Source: Nitrosomonas sp. (GTDB lineage: Bacteria; Pseudomonadota; Gammaproteobacteria; Burkholderiales; Nitrosomonadaceae). From it: DNA of 64,000 nucleotides. The notes beneath the pieces were generated by a model that was not told where the DNA came from, ran no database searches, and saw only the letters and a program-made list of their open reading frames with translations. The position numbers and the translations under genes were made by a program. Of the stretch, positions 55,969 through 64,000 are shown in pieces. The stretch spans positions 1-64,000 of the forward strand of contig JADKHF010000006.1 in NCBI GenBank assembly GCA_016721865.1, given 5' to 3'. Every line of letters begins with the position of its first letter. Within the stretch, counting starts at the first letter, position 1.

Positions 55969-57342
55969 CTAAGTTTCAGGAAATAATTTTCCAGGATTAA
56001 GAATATTATTGGGATCAAATAACCGCTTGATGTTTTTCATTAGATCCAGTGTCACATGATCGATTTCTTTAGTCACAAATGCACGTTTCTCGCTACCGAC
56101 TCCATGTTCTCCTGATAATGTACCTCGAAGCGTAATAACTAAGTCAAAAATTTCATCCAAACAGCGTTCAGCTCGCACCACTTCCTCCGCATCATCAGGG
56201 TTTATCAGTAAATTGACATGAATATTGCCGTTCCCGGCGTGACCAAAATTTACATTGTGTAGGTGATATTGCGTACTTAATTCTGTCAGACCTTGTCGAA
56301 ATTGAGGCAGCGTATGCACAGGTACTACAACATCTTCATTAATTTTCTTGGGTGCAATTTCACGTAATAAAGGGGATAAAGCTTTGCGGGCTTGCCACAG
56401 TGCAGCGGTATCGTCTACCTGACTGGCATGAATCAATCCGTTGGTTCTGCATGCTTCGAGAATTGCAGATAACGAATCGGTGATGTCGTTTCTGGAACCA
56501 TCGACTTCAATCATCAGCATGGCGTTTGTGTCCGCTGGCAGCATGTCCGGATAGCGGCCACGTATCAAATTCAATGAACCGGAATCCAGAAATTCAAGTG
56601 CGCTTGGCAGTTGCGGCAGTGCCATAATTTTAACGATAGCGGCCGTGCAACCTGGAAGATCATGAAAATGTGCTGTAATGCCTGCAACTACACTGGGTAA
56701 GGCAGTGAGTTTAAGTGTTGCTTCGGTAATCACTGCCAGTGTACCTTCTGAGCCAATCAAAAGCCGTGTAAGGTCATATCCTACAACTCCTTTAGTGGTG
56801 TAGCAGCCGGTGGTAATGAAATCACCCGCGCCGGTAACGGCTTTCAAGCCCAAAACATGCTCCCGGGTCGTGCCATATTTAACTGCGTGAGGGCCACCCG
56901 CACTGGTGGCAATATTTCCACCAATGCTTGAGAACATGGCGCTCGAAGGGTCAGGCGGCCAGAAAAAACCATAGGGCCTGGCAGCATCCTGTACGGATTG
57001 ATTTAGTACCCCAGGCTCGGCCACGATGACACGATTCGCAGGATCGACTGAAATGATGTTGAGCATGCGTTCCATGGACAATGCAATGCCGCCAAATTCT
57101 GGCAAGCTACCACCTGCTGTACCCGTCCCACGCCCACGAGGAATAAGGGGAACCTGATATTGATTGCATAGTGCAACGATGTGTTGTACTTCCTCGCTGG
57201 TTAGGGGAAACAGGACGGCGTCAGGTGGAAATATTTTGCGGCTGTTATCATAGGCGTATGAATAGCAATCGACCGGATCGGTATAAAAGCGATCGGGAGG
57301 AAATGCGCCATACAAATCAGCTATCAAATTAGCTGGTATCAT
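55969..57342 (-). CDS. FAD-linked oxidase, GlcD/lactate dehydrogenase type
   Basis: A 457-residue flavoprotein of the GlcD/D-lactate dehydrogenase family oxidising 2-hydroxy acids. FAD-binding PCMH motif QVPLIPRGRGTGTAGGSLPE, then SSIGGNIATSAGGPHAVKYG and GVVGYDLTRLLIGSEGTLAV; C-terminal substrate domain with NFGHAGNGNIHVNLL and GTLSGEHGVGSEKRAF. The partner subunits GlcE and GlcF are not adjacent, so it may act alone or with distant partners. Substrate could be glycolate or D-lactate; the sequence does not decide. Confidence 0.9.
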   Translation of the reverse strand: MIPANLIADLYGAFPPDRFYTDPVDCYSYAYDNSRKIFPPDAVLFPLTSEEVQHIVALCNQYQVPLIPRGRGTGTAGGSLPEFGGIALSMERMLNIISVDPANRVIVAEPGVLNQSVQDAARPYGFFWPPDPSSAMFSSIGGNIATSAGGPHAVKYGTTREHVLGLKAVTGAGDFITTGCYTTKGVVGYDLTRLLIGSEGTLAVITEATLKLTALPSVVAGITAHFHDLPGCTAAIVKIMALPQLPSALEFLDSGSLNLIRGRYPDMLPADTNAMLMIEVDGSRNDITDSLSAILEACRTNGLIHASQVDDTAALWQARKALSPLLREIAPKKINEDVVVPVHTLPQFRQGLTELSTQYHLHNVNFGHAGNGNIHVNLLINPDDAEEVVRAERCLDEIFDLVITLRGTLSGEHGVGSEKRAFVTKEIDHVTLDLMKNIKRLFDPNNILNPGKLFPET

Positions 57343-57346
57343 GAAG

Positions 57347-57925
57347 CTAGTTTATATATTCAAAAACTTTTACGACTTTTTTTACACCAGCCGTGGAGCT
57401 GGCAATTTGAGCTGCGTTATCGGCTTCCTGTTCAGTAACGACGCCGAGCAAATACACTACTTCATTCTCTGTCACAATCTTGACGTGATTAATCTGAAAT
57501 TTGCGTTCAGTTAAAAAACGAGTTTTAACTTTCGAAGTAATCATGGTGTCATTGCTGCGGGAAGTCAGCGAAGTATTCCCACCAACAGCAATTTCATTGA
57601 ATATCTTGCGCACGTTATCAACACCCATGATCAGTTTCTCAATATCCGTCTTGATGGTTTCTGTCGGCGCTTCTCCCGTTAACAGTACCATGCGATTATA
57701 ACTAGTGATATTGATGTGCACTTTATCACCAAATTGCTGATAAATACGCCGCGCCCCTTTTAGTTCAATGCCCTCATCTTCAATGAACATACCACTGGTT
57801 CTGCGATCTTCGGATATATATGCGCCGGTTCCTGCTGCCGTACCAATTGCAAACATCGGAACACAACCAACCAGAAAAGGGAAGATTAAAAAAAGAGTTA
57901 GCCAGGCTTGATTGAGATATTTCAT
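57347..57925 (-). CDS. BON-domain lipoprotein, DolP/YraP-like
   Basis: A 192-residue lipoprotein (lipobox FLVGC after a hydrophobic signal) with two BON domains: RIYQQFGDKVHINITSYNRM then VLLTGEAPTETIKTDIEKLI, and SKVKTRFLTERKFQINHVKI followed by VVYLLGVVTEQEADNAAQ. This is the DolP/YraP layout, an outer-membrane protein helping envelope integrity. Same strand and 4 bases upstream of the FAD-linked oxidase gene, so co-transcribed with it, though the functions are unrelated. Confidence 0.88.
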   Translation of the reverse strand: MKYLNQAWLTLFLIFPFLVGCVPMFAIGTAAGTGAYISEDRRTSGMFIEDEGIELKGARRIYQQFGDKVHINITSYNRMVLLTGEAPTETIKTDIEKLIMGVDNVRKIFNEIAVGGNTSLTSRSNDTMITSKVKTRFLTERKFQINHVKIVTENEVVYLLGVVTEQEADNAAQIASSTAGVKKVVKVFEYIN

Positions 57926-58038
57926 TTAATTTACTCCACAGAATTCAAAATTTCATGCCTGATAATACAGTAAAATACCCAGATCACGAATAATCAATTG
58001 CCTAAAACACAGCAATACAAAGTGACTTAACGGGCATT

Positions 58039-58545
58039 ATGAGCATTGAAGAATACCAACAAACATTAACCGGGCAAATACAAAGTGCGGGTACGAATGA
58101 ATCTTCTTCCACAGTGCTCGGTGTGGCAGTGGGAGAAGACCGCTATCTGATACCCATGACTGAAGTCAGTGAGGTTATACAGATACCCAAATTAGCACAT
58201 GTACCGTTAACGCAACCGTGGTTTCTTGGTTTGGCAAATGTACGCGGGAATCTCTACGGAATAACGGACCTGGGTGTTTATCTGGGCGGCGCTCCAACGG
58301 CATTCAACTTGAAATCACGAATATTACTCGTTTCTCCAGGGAATAAGATATTTGGTGGTTTCATAGTCAACAGTATGCTCGGCATCAGAAATTTGTCTGA
58401 TTTTTCACCGGTAAAATCTGCCAAAAAGAAAATGCCTAAGGGTGTTACTGCCAATTATAAAGACACAGAAGGGCGGCTATGGCGAGAATTAAGTCTGTAT
58501 GAATTGATCCACGATGAAAAATTCCTGCAGATTGCGCGCGAATGA
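58039..58545 (+). CDS. CheW/PilI-like adaptor
   Basis: A 168-residue CheW-domain protein: VLGVAVGEDRYLIPMTEVSE, VPLTQPWFLGLANVRGNLYG and ITDLGVYLG are the conserved core. Similar to PilI, the adaptor of the Pil-Chp twitching chemosensory system. No pilG/H/J/chpA gene adjoins, so it is an orphan here or works with a distant cluster. It is followed 63 bases later by argB. Confidence 0.85.
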   Translation: MSIEEYQQTLTGQIQSAGTNESSSTVLGVAVGEDRYLIPMTEVSEVIQIPKLAHVPLTQPWFLGLANVRGNLYGITDLGVYLGGAPTAFNLKSRILLVSPGNKIFGGFIVNSMLGIRNLSDFSPVKSAKKKMPKGVTANYKDTEGRLWRELSLYELIHDEKFLQIARE

Positions 58546-58608
58546 TTTCCGGTCTGAACCATCTGCGATACGTTATTAAAAAATTTTTGATAAGTGATTG
58601 AGAGAATC

Positions 58609-59496
58609 ATGTCGACTTCCCACGCTGTAGCAAAAGATAAAGCCAAAATTCTGTCCGAGGCACTGCCTTATATACAACGTTTTCATGGCAAAACCATTGT
58701 GATTAAATATGGCGGGAATGCCATGGTGGAAGAAAATCTCAAACATGGATTCGCGCGCGATGTCGTGCTGTTGAAGCTGGTTGGTATGAATCCGGTGGTG
58801 GTTCATGGCGGCGGTCCGCAGATCGACAACATGCTCAAGCGTGTCGGTAAGCAAGGTGAATTTATCCAAGGCATGCGCGTGACCGATGCGGAAACCATGG
58901 ATCTGGTTGAAATGGTATTAGGCGGATCGGTCAACAAAGACATCGTGAGTCTGATCAATCGCCACGGCGGCAAAGCCGTCGGTCTAACGGGCAAGGATGG
59001 TGCTTTTATCCGCGCTAAGAAGATGCTCATGGCAGATCGCGAGACAGCGGGAAAATGGATCAATATCGGTCAGGTTGGCGAAATCGAATCGATTGATCCC
59101 TCGCTCATTGCGCTGCTCGATACGCAGGATTTTATTCCGGTCATTGCACCCATTGGTGTGGGTGCCGAAGGTGAATCCTATAATATCAATGCGGATCTGG
59201 TTGCCGGTAAGCTGGCTGAAATTCTCAAGGCGGAAAAACTGATTTTATTATCCAACATCCCCGGTGTGCTGGATAAAGATGGCAACCTGCTGACCGGCTT
59301 GACCGCGCAAAGAGTGGATGAATTATTTGCCGATGGCACCATATCTGGCGGCATGCTACCCAAGATTGGATCCGCTCTGGATGCCGTCAAGAAGGGTGTA
59401 AAATCCTGCCACATCATTGATGGGCGGGTGGAACATGCACTGTTGCTGGAAATATTGACCGATCAAGGTGTGGGCACTTTGATTAAGGAAAACTAA
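58609..59496 (+). CDS. argB: Acetylglutamate kinase
   Basis: Second step of arginine synthesis, phosphorylating N-acetylglutamate. Amino-acid kinase fold: KTIVIKYGGNAMVEENLKHG, NPVVVHGGGPQIDNMLKRVG, MRVTDAETMDLVEMVLGGSV and LLSNIPGVLDKDGNLLTGLT, with SGGMLPKIGSALDAVKKGVK near the end. 295 residues. ATG 58609 (MSTSHAVAKDK) with GAGA upstream; an in-frame GTG at 58594 is an alternative. Confidence 0.97.
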   Translation: MSTSHAVAKDKAKILSEALPYIQRFHGKTIVIKYGGNAMVEENLKHGFARDVVLLKLVGMNPVVVHGGGPQIDNMLKRVGKQGEFIQGMRVTDAETMDLVEMVLGGSVNKDIVSLINRHGGKAVGLTGKDGAFIRAKKMLMADRETAGKWINIGQVGEIESIDPSLIALLDTQDFIPVIAPIGVGAEGESYNINADLVAGKLAEILKAEKLILLSNIPGVLDKDGNLLTGLTAQRVDELFADGTISGGMLPKIGSALDAVKKGVKSCHIIDGRVEHALLLEILTDQGVGTLIKEN

Positions 59497-59510
59497 AAAA
59501 TATTTGACTG

Positions 59511-59590
59511 ATTGTCATTTCGAGCACCGCGAGAAATCAACAAAGATTGCTCATTGCGTTCGGAATGACCAGTGTCAGTTATTCGGGATT
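59511..59590. repeat. Degenerate hairpin repeat, partial copy
   Basis: Contains TGTCATTTCGAGCA, GCGAGAAATC and CGGAATGAC followed by CAGTTATTCGGGATTTCC. These match, mainly in inverted order, the segments of the full element at 60593-60712. Lies between argB and trmJ. Confidence 0.7.
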
Positions 59591-59613
59591 TCCTTCGGGG
59601 GCAAACTTTGGTG

Positions 59614-60338
59614 CTACCAGCGCTTCCCCAATGCCGTCAGAATGCCGCGCAGGATCTGTACTTCCTCTTTCTCCAGCCGTGCCCGTGCGAACAAACGGCG
59701 GATGCGCTGCATCAACAGCTTGGGTTTTTGCGGATCAAGAAAATCGCAGGCAATCATCGCCTGCTCAAGATGCGCATAAAATAATTCCAGATCATTAAAA
59801 CTGACCGGTGATCCGACTGGGGATGCAGGCTCTTCGTTTTCTATCAGTGCCATGCGCAACTCATACGCCATCACTTGTACAGCGCTCGCCAGGTTCAGTG
59901 AACTGAACTCCGGGTTAGCAGGAATATGAATAATGATCTGGCATTTATTCACCTCCGCGGTGGTCAGGCCGGAAGTTTCTGCGCCAAACAACAATGCGAC
60001 CGGCTGCTGTCGCGCATAACGCAATAATTCCGTGCACCCTGCCGTGCATTGAACACATCATGCGAAAGATCGCGTGTCCGCGCCGTCATTGCTGCAACCA
60101 TCACGGTATTTTCCAACGCTTCATCCAATTCGGTGCAAACCTTAATTTTATCCAGAATATCGCGCGCGCTCACCGCACGGGCATCCGCCTCTCGATCCGG
60201 GAAAAGCCGGGGATTGATCAGATACAGCGCGCTTAATCCCATCGTTTTCATCGCCCGCGCAGCCGCGCCGATATTGCCGGGATGGCTGGTGTGGCTGAGA
60301 ACGATGCGAACATTATCAAGCGGGCAAGGAGCATTCAT
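59614..60338 (-). CDS. trmJ: tRNA (Cm32/Um32) methyltransferase TrmJ, one frameshift
   Basis: SPOUT-class enzyme methylating the ribose of position 32 in the tRNA anticodon loop. N-terminal VRIVLSHTSHPGNIGAAARA, AMKTMGLSALYLINPRLFPD and VMVAAMTARTRDLSHDVF; the knot region VALLFGAETSGLTTAEVNKC and ANPEFSSLNLASAVQVMAYE; C-terminal helical extension with an RKxR-like end. The frame breaks at the C pair 60030-60031 (minus strand GG; three needed): GARELLRYARQQPVAL is restored. I start at ATG 60338 (MNAPCPLDN), the family start; a longer frame reaches 60386. Confidence 0.92.
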
Positions 60339-60409
60339 AGGAAATAGGGTTGTTGCCAAAAAAGAAATGATTGTTGATTTTATCAATCAATACGAGAAAT
60401 GGAGGTGCC

Positions 60410-60469
60410 ATGACCAGGATTCCCTCGGTGCAACTCCGGATACCGGATTCTAACAGAGGTATGAATTGA
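60410..60469 (+). other. Tiny ORF with strong ribosome site
   Basis: GGAGGT stands four bases before ATG 60410 and opens MTRIPSVQLRIPDSNRGMN, stopping at 60467-60469. The ribosome site is near-perfect but the frame is only 19 codons and ends in repeat-flanking DNA. It may be a leader peptide, a truncated gene start divergent from trmJ, or chance. Confidence 0.3.
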
Positions 60470-60592
60470 AAGCAGTGGGCTGTCAGTGTGCTGTATCAAC
60501 CGAAATAATGTGCTTTTTTACTGAAACAATGCGGCGATAATAAAAAACTTGTTGTTTCACAGCGGCTAAGTAACAATCCGAATGAGCGGTTA

Positions 60593-60712
60593 CTTAAGGA
60601 ATCTCTGAATAACTCACCTTTGTCATTCCGAACGTAGTGAGGAATCTTTGGCAATCAACAGTATAGATTTCTCGCTATGCTCGAAATGACAGTTATTCAG
60701 AGGTTCCTTAAG
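60593..60712. repeat. 120-base inverted-repeat element (MITE-like)
   Basis: Both ends carry a 22-base inverted repeat with one mismatch (begins CTTAAGGAATCT and returns as AGAGGTTCCTTAAG). Inside are GTCATTCCGAACGTAGTG and TCTCGCTATGCTCGAAATGA, a pairing found in a widespread bacterial hairpin repeat family. No coding capacity. A partial relative is at 59511-59590. About 1 kb of sequence from 59.5 to 60.7 kb thus holds two copies. Confidence 0.85.
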
Positions 60713-60799
60713 CAGTGCTGTGGGCAAGTATGCAACGCAGCAAGTTCGGTGTTTATACGATACCGGCACAATCATTAATTTTGTTCGGGAGTAATTGAG

Positions 60800-61378
60800 A
60801 TGGGAACACGCGCGGCAACAAAATCCTTACGGTCAATCTATCAACTTAAAATTACCCTAAAGGGTTTTCGTCCGCCAATATGGCGCAGGTTTTTAGTAGC
60901 GAGCACAGTCAGCCTGGAAGATGTGCATGATATTTTGCAAATTGTGATGGGATGGACCGATTCCCATATGCACGAGTTCTCTAAGGGAAGCGATCGTTAT
61001 GGCGTGCCGGATGCGGATTTCCCCTCGGATATTCTGGATGAAGCCGAATGCCGGCTTGATCAGGTATTAAAGAAGGAAAGGGATAAGCTGAACTATACTT
61101 ATGATTTTGGTGATGGCTGGGAGCATGAAGTCGTTCTGGAAAAAATCCTGCCGTTTGAAACAGGCGTTGCTTTGCCGGTGTGTCTCAAAGGCAGCGGGGC
61201 TTGTCCGCCTGAGGATATTGGTGGAGTAGTGGGTTATACGATGTTCCTGGATGCGATTTCGGATCCTGAACATCCGGAACACGAAAGTATGCTGGAATGG
61301 ATAGCAGGGGATATCGACAGTGGTTTTGACCCGGAATATTTTGATTTGGCTGAAGTGAACAATCTGTTGCAGGGATAG
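60800..61378 (+). CDS. Plasmid pRiA4b ORF-3 family protein
   Basis: A 192-residue protein of the IS1096 TnpR-like/pRiA4b ORF-3 family: IYQLKITLKGFRPPIWRRFL, VSLEDVHDILQIVMGWTDSH then MHEFSKGSDRYG, LNYTYDFGDGWEHEVVLEKI and PEDIGGVVGYTMFLDAI. Function unproven; family members occur in mobile and defence-rich regions. It is intact with a GGGAG-like site upstream and precedes a damaged restriction locus. Confidence 0.9.
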   Translation: MGTRAATKSLRSIYQLKITLKGFRPPIWRRFLVASTVSLEDVHDILQIVMGWTDSHMHEFSKGSDRYGVPDADFPSDILDEAECRLDQVLKKERDKLNYTYDFGDGWEHEVVLEKILPFETGVALPVCLKGSGACPPEDIGGVVGYTMFLDAISDPEHPEHESMLEWIAGDIDSGFDPEYFDLAEVNNLLQG

Positions 61379-61458
61379 TGCGATGGCTTGGCGGGACGCT
61401 CGCGGAAAAGTAAGTGTGGAAACATGGACAATCGCTCATCAGGAAATTGTACCCAATT

Positions 61459-62274
61459 ATGGCAACTAAGGACGACAAGGCGGCAGGTAGCGGACCAAGC
61501 CAGAAAGCGCAGCAAGAAACTATGCTGGATGATGAATTTTCGCTCGAATTGCAGGAAGCATCGCCAGGTAGAGCGATGCCGGGAAAAGAATCCTCTGGGA
61601 AACGCACACCGGATCAACGAAAAGAGAAGAATCAGTCCTCCGAAGTGCTCAGTTACCGCCATGACGATAAACGCGCCAACAATCCGCATGTCGGCATGGT
61701 CGATACGCATTCGGACGGCGTGGAAGGAAAAACCGCCTGGCAATACGACCCGCATATCGATCCGGAAGCCGCGAAGGATATCGATACGATCAAAGGCATT
61801 ACCGCGCTGAGAGTGCAGATGAATACCGATTTGCTGACCGAAGACCTGAAGAAAGGGCGCGCCAGCAACGAGTCGTTCTGGCTGATGGGGCAACCGGATG
61901 TGATCGTCAAGCAGATCAAGACCGGGTACTATCAGGTGGAAGTGCGCGGCTTTGATTATTTTGATACCAAAACCGGCGAACTGAAGTCCGGCGGCAAAAA
62001 GAATATCGCCATGTGGGCGCTGGATACCGATTACGACAACCGCTCGTTGTTTCCGCGCCAGGTATTTTTCCCGATGGCCGGAAGTGGCGATGGCTGGAAC
62101 AAGCTGCGCAAGGATATTCGCGCCGAGCTCAACGAGGAGTTGCTGGAGCAGTTCCATGGCACGGTGTCGTTGCCGTTTGAGGCCGGGGAGAACGAATGCA
62201 TTGCGGTGAAAATCGTCGATGACCGCGGCATTGAATCGCTCAAAGTGATTAATCTGGATCGGATGTCCGTTTGA
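61459..62274 (+). pseudogene. Type III modification methylase, catalytic core deleted
   Basis: A 271-codon open frame that looks like the two ends of a much longer adenine methyltransferase. The N-terminal part reads VLSYRHDDKRANNPHVGMVD and TAWQYDPHIDPE, which opens Mod-type proteins partnering Res of this kind; the C-terminal part reads ALRVQMNTDLLTEDLKKGRA, SNESFWLMGQPDV, FPRQVFFPMAGSGDGWNKLR and IAVKIVDDRGIESLKVI, which closes them. Between PHIDPE and DTIKGITAL the expected several hundred residues, with the DPPY and FxGxG motifs, are absent. The comparison is from memory of the family. Frame stays open across the deletion. Stop overlaps the res ATG by one base. Confidence 0.7.
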
Positions 62275-64000
62275 TGCCTGATAAAACGCCATCCTCGCTG
62301 ATTATCAATTCGCCGTACGAGAAACCTATCCGTTATTGGGAACAGGACGAGAACGGCAAGTTATTAACGGTCACGCAAGGTCGGCGGCCCGCGGCGTATG
62401 AGTTGTATGACACACGCACCAATACGCGGCGTGTCGAAAAGCTGGAGCTGGTCAACGCTATTCGCGAACGCGTGGATGCATGGCGTGATGCCGGTTGGCC
62501 CGGCGTGACCAGTGTTACCCGGCAATTATTGGAACATTGGTGTGAGCGCGGCGAATGGGACGGCGAGGGAAAATGCTGGGTTGGCGGGCCACGGCAATAT
62601 CCTTTTTATTTTTGTCAGTTGGAAGCGATCGAATCGCTGATTTGGTGGCTGGAAGCGCCGCAAGATTATAAACAAGGCATTTTTTTACAAGGCGACGGCG
62701 GGCCGTGGGAGCGCATTTGTAGCAAAATGGCCACGGGATCGGGCAAGACGCCGCTGATGGCGTTAATCATCACCTGGCAAACTTTGAATGCGCTGCATTA
62801 CCCCAAAGATACGCGTTTTTCCAAGGCGGTGTTCATCGTGGCGCCGGGGCTGACGGTAAAAAGCCGCTTGCAGGTGCTGTATCCCGGTGATGAAAAGAAT
62901 GTCTATGATGAGTTCCGCCTGTGTCCGAACGAGGCGATGCGGCAAAAGCTCAATCAAGTCGAATTATTGATTGAAAACTGGCATACCTTGATGCCGCTGA
63001 AAGAGTAGGAGCGATCCGTGGTTAAGAAAGGCAAGGAAAGCGATGAAGCCTTTGCCCGCCGTGTATTGGGCAAGCTGGCGGCGTGCAAGGATCTGGTGGT
63101 GATCAATGATGAAGCGCATCATGCCTACCGCCAGCGCGCGGAAATGAAAGTCAGCAAGAAAGAAGCGGAAGAATTGGGTATCGATCTGGATGAGGCGACG
63201 CGTTGGATTGAGGGATTGGATCGCATCCATAAAACCCGGCGCATCCGCCGCTGTTTTGATTTGTCGGCGACGCCATTTGCACCGACGGGCAAGACGAATA
63301 CTGAGGCGGGGTTGTTTGCATGGGTGATTTCCGATTTTGGTTTGAATGATGCGATTGAAGCGGGTTTGGTCAAAACGCCGCGCATTGTCGTGCGTGATGA
63401 CGCGATGCCGAATGCGAAAAGTTATCGCAGCAAGCTCTATCATTTATACCGCGAAGAAGAAGTCAGAGAGGATTTAAACCGTAAAGCGAATGCCACTGAC
63501 CCGTTGCCGGATCTGGTGCAAAAAGCCTATGCCATTCTGGCTTATGATTGGCAACTGACGGCGCAGGAATGGAGCAAGAGCGGGCACGAAATTCCGCCGG
63601 TTTTATTAACGGTCTGCAACCGGACTGAGACGGCAGCGCGTATTGAAAGATTTTTCAACAGCGGTGACTGCCTGATTAAGGGTACTCAGGCACCGGATCA
63701 AACGTTGCGGGTGGATTCCAGGGTGCTGGAAAAAGCGGAGCGCGGGGAGTCTGTCACCAAAGACAAAGACTATGATCAGCGCTTGACGGAAATTATCGAA
63801 GCAGCCGGTTTGCCCTCGGATAAAACGGAAGATTTACTGGCATTGAAGCAGCAGGAACAACTGCGCGCTTTGGTGGACACGGTCGGCAAGCGCGACCAAC
63901 CCGGCCAAAAGCTGCACAATGTGATTTCGGTCGCCATGCTGTCCGAGGGATGGGATGCCGCGAATGTGACGCATATTATGGGGCTGCGTGCATTCACCAG
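62274..64000 (+). CDS. Type III restriction endonuclease Res subunit, in-frame amber, 3' end outside window
   Basis: Helicase/translocase subunit that cuts DNA at distance from the recognition site. Start MPDKTPSSLIINSPYEKPIR; motif I KMATGSGKTPLMALIITW; then motif Ia-like KAVFIVAPGLTVKSRL, Walker B INDEAHHAYRQRAEM, motif III FDLSATPFAPTGKT, and motif V/VI VAMLSEGWDAANVTHIMGLR near the window end. A TAG at 63006-63008 interrupts the frame between HTLMPLKE and ERSVVKKGKESDEAFARRVL, with no frame change on either side. So as sequenced only 244 residues are made, ending before Walker B. The nuclease domain, if any, lies beyond 64000. Confidence 0.85.

Noticed and set aside
61234..62292. A 352-codon minus-strand frame opposite the pRiA4b and Mod-like genes
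   Set aside because: It is antisense to two genes with clear family motifs, shows no domain and has no plausible ribosome site.

Overview
The window reads as chromosomal DNA of a chemolithotrophic betaproteobacterium, most like the ammonia oxidisers of the Nitrosomonadaceae. This placement is inference from gene content: recA-recX-alaS, a pyrophosphate-type phosphofructokinase beside an H+-pyrophosphatase, three-subunit transhydrogenase, assimilatory sulfate reduction with DUF934, betaproteobacterial aa3 oxidase genes, yjgA/pmbA. No rRNA, tRNA or CRISPR array was recognised.

Layout. 1-3.9 kb (minus): recA, recX, an exported OB-fold-like protein and alaS, the last three joined by 4-base overlaps. 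4.1-8.5 kb (plus): adk, PPi-phosphofructokinase and H+-PPase, each followed by a terminator or long gap. 8.7-12.1 kb: a metal-uptake cluster with a ZnuD-like TonB receptor, a small exported protein and a Zur-like regulator. 12.3-13.8 kb: selO. 13.9-26.6 kb (minus): pntB/pntAb/pntAa, a very long NfnB-NfnA-like flavoprotein, then cysN, cysD, cysH, DUF934, sulfite reductase and a small protein; a CysB-type regulator, a cytochrome c and a DUF3293 gene follow on the plus strand. 29.2-32.5 kb: a genomic scar holding a decayed partial copy of yjgA-pmbA, a GC-rich foreign fragment (ATP-grasp ligase plus amidohydrolase), an IS91-type transposase remnant and a higA remnant. 32.5-34.9 kb: intact yjgA, pmbA and tusA. 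35.9-46.5 kb (plus): a Zn peptidase, then a type II secretion/type IV pilus hybrid locus (gspG, F, E, four pilMNOP-like genes, a cohesin-tailed secretin and three pseudopilins). 46.7-48.6 kb: ridA and sbcB. 49.2-55.9 kb: aa3-type cytochrome oxidase with its assembly factors. 56-60.3 kb: FAD-linked oxidase, BON lipoprotein, a CheW-like protein, argB and trmJ. 60.6-64 kb: a hairpin repeat, a pRiA4b ORF-3 protein and a damaged type III restriction locus running off the end.

How it fits together. The 4-8 kb genes suggest pyrophosphate is used as energy currency. The 14-26 kb block pairs NADP(H) interconversion (transhydrogenase, NfnB-NfnA-like protein) with an electron sink (sulfate to sulfide). 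The 49-56 kb block is the terminal oxidase, but heme A synthase is not in it.

Quality warning. At least sixteen apparent frameshifts interrupt otherwise normal genes, including essential alaS and adk, and thirteen sit at homopolymers that are one base off, nearly always one short. This is the signature of sequencing error, so I annotate these genes as whole with the break noted. Three substitution-like defects (adk start, two in-frame amber codons) and the 29-32 kb scar need separate explanations.
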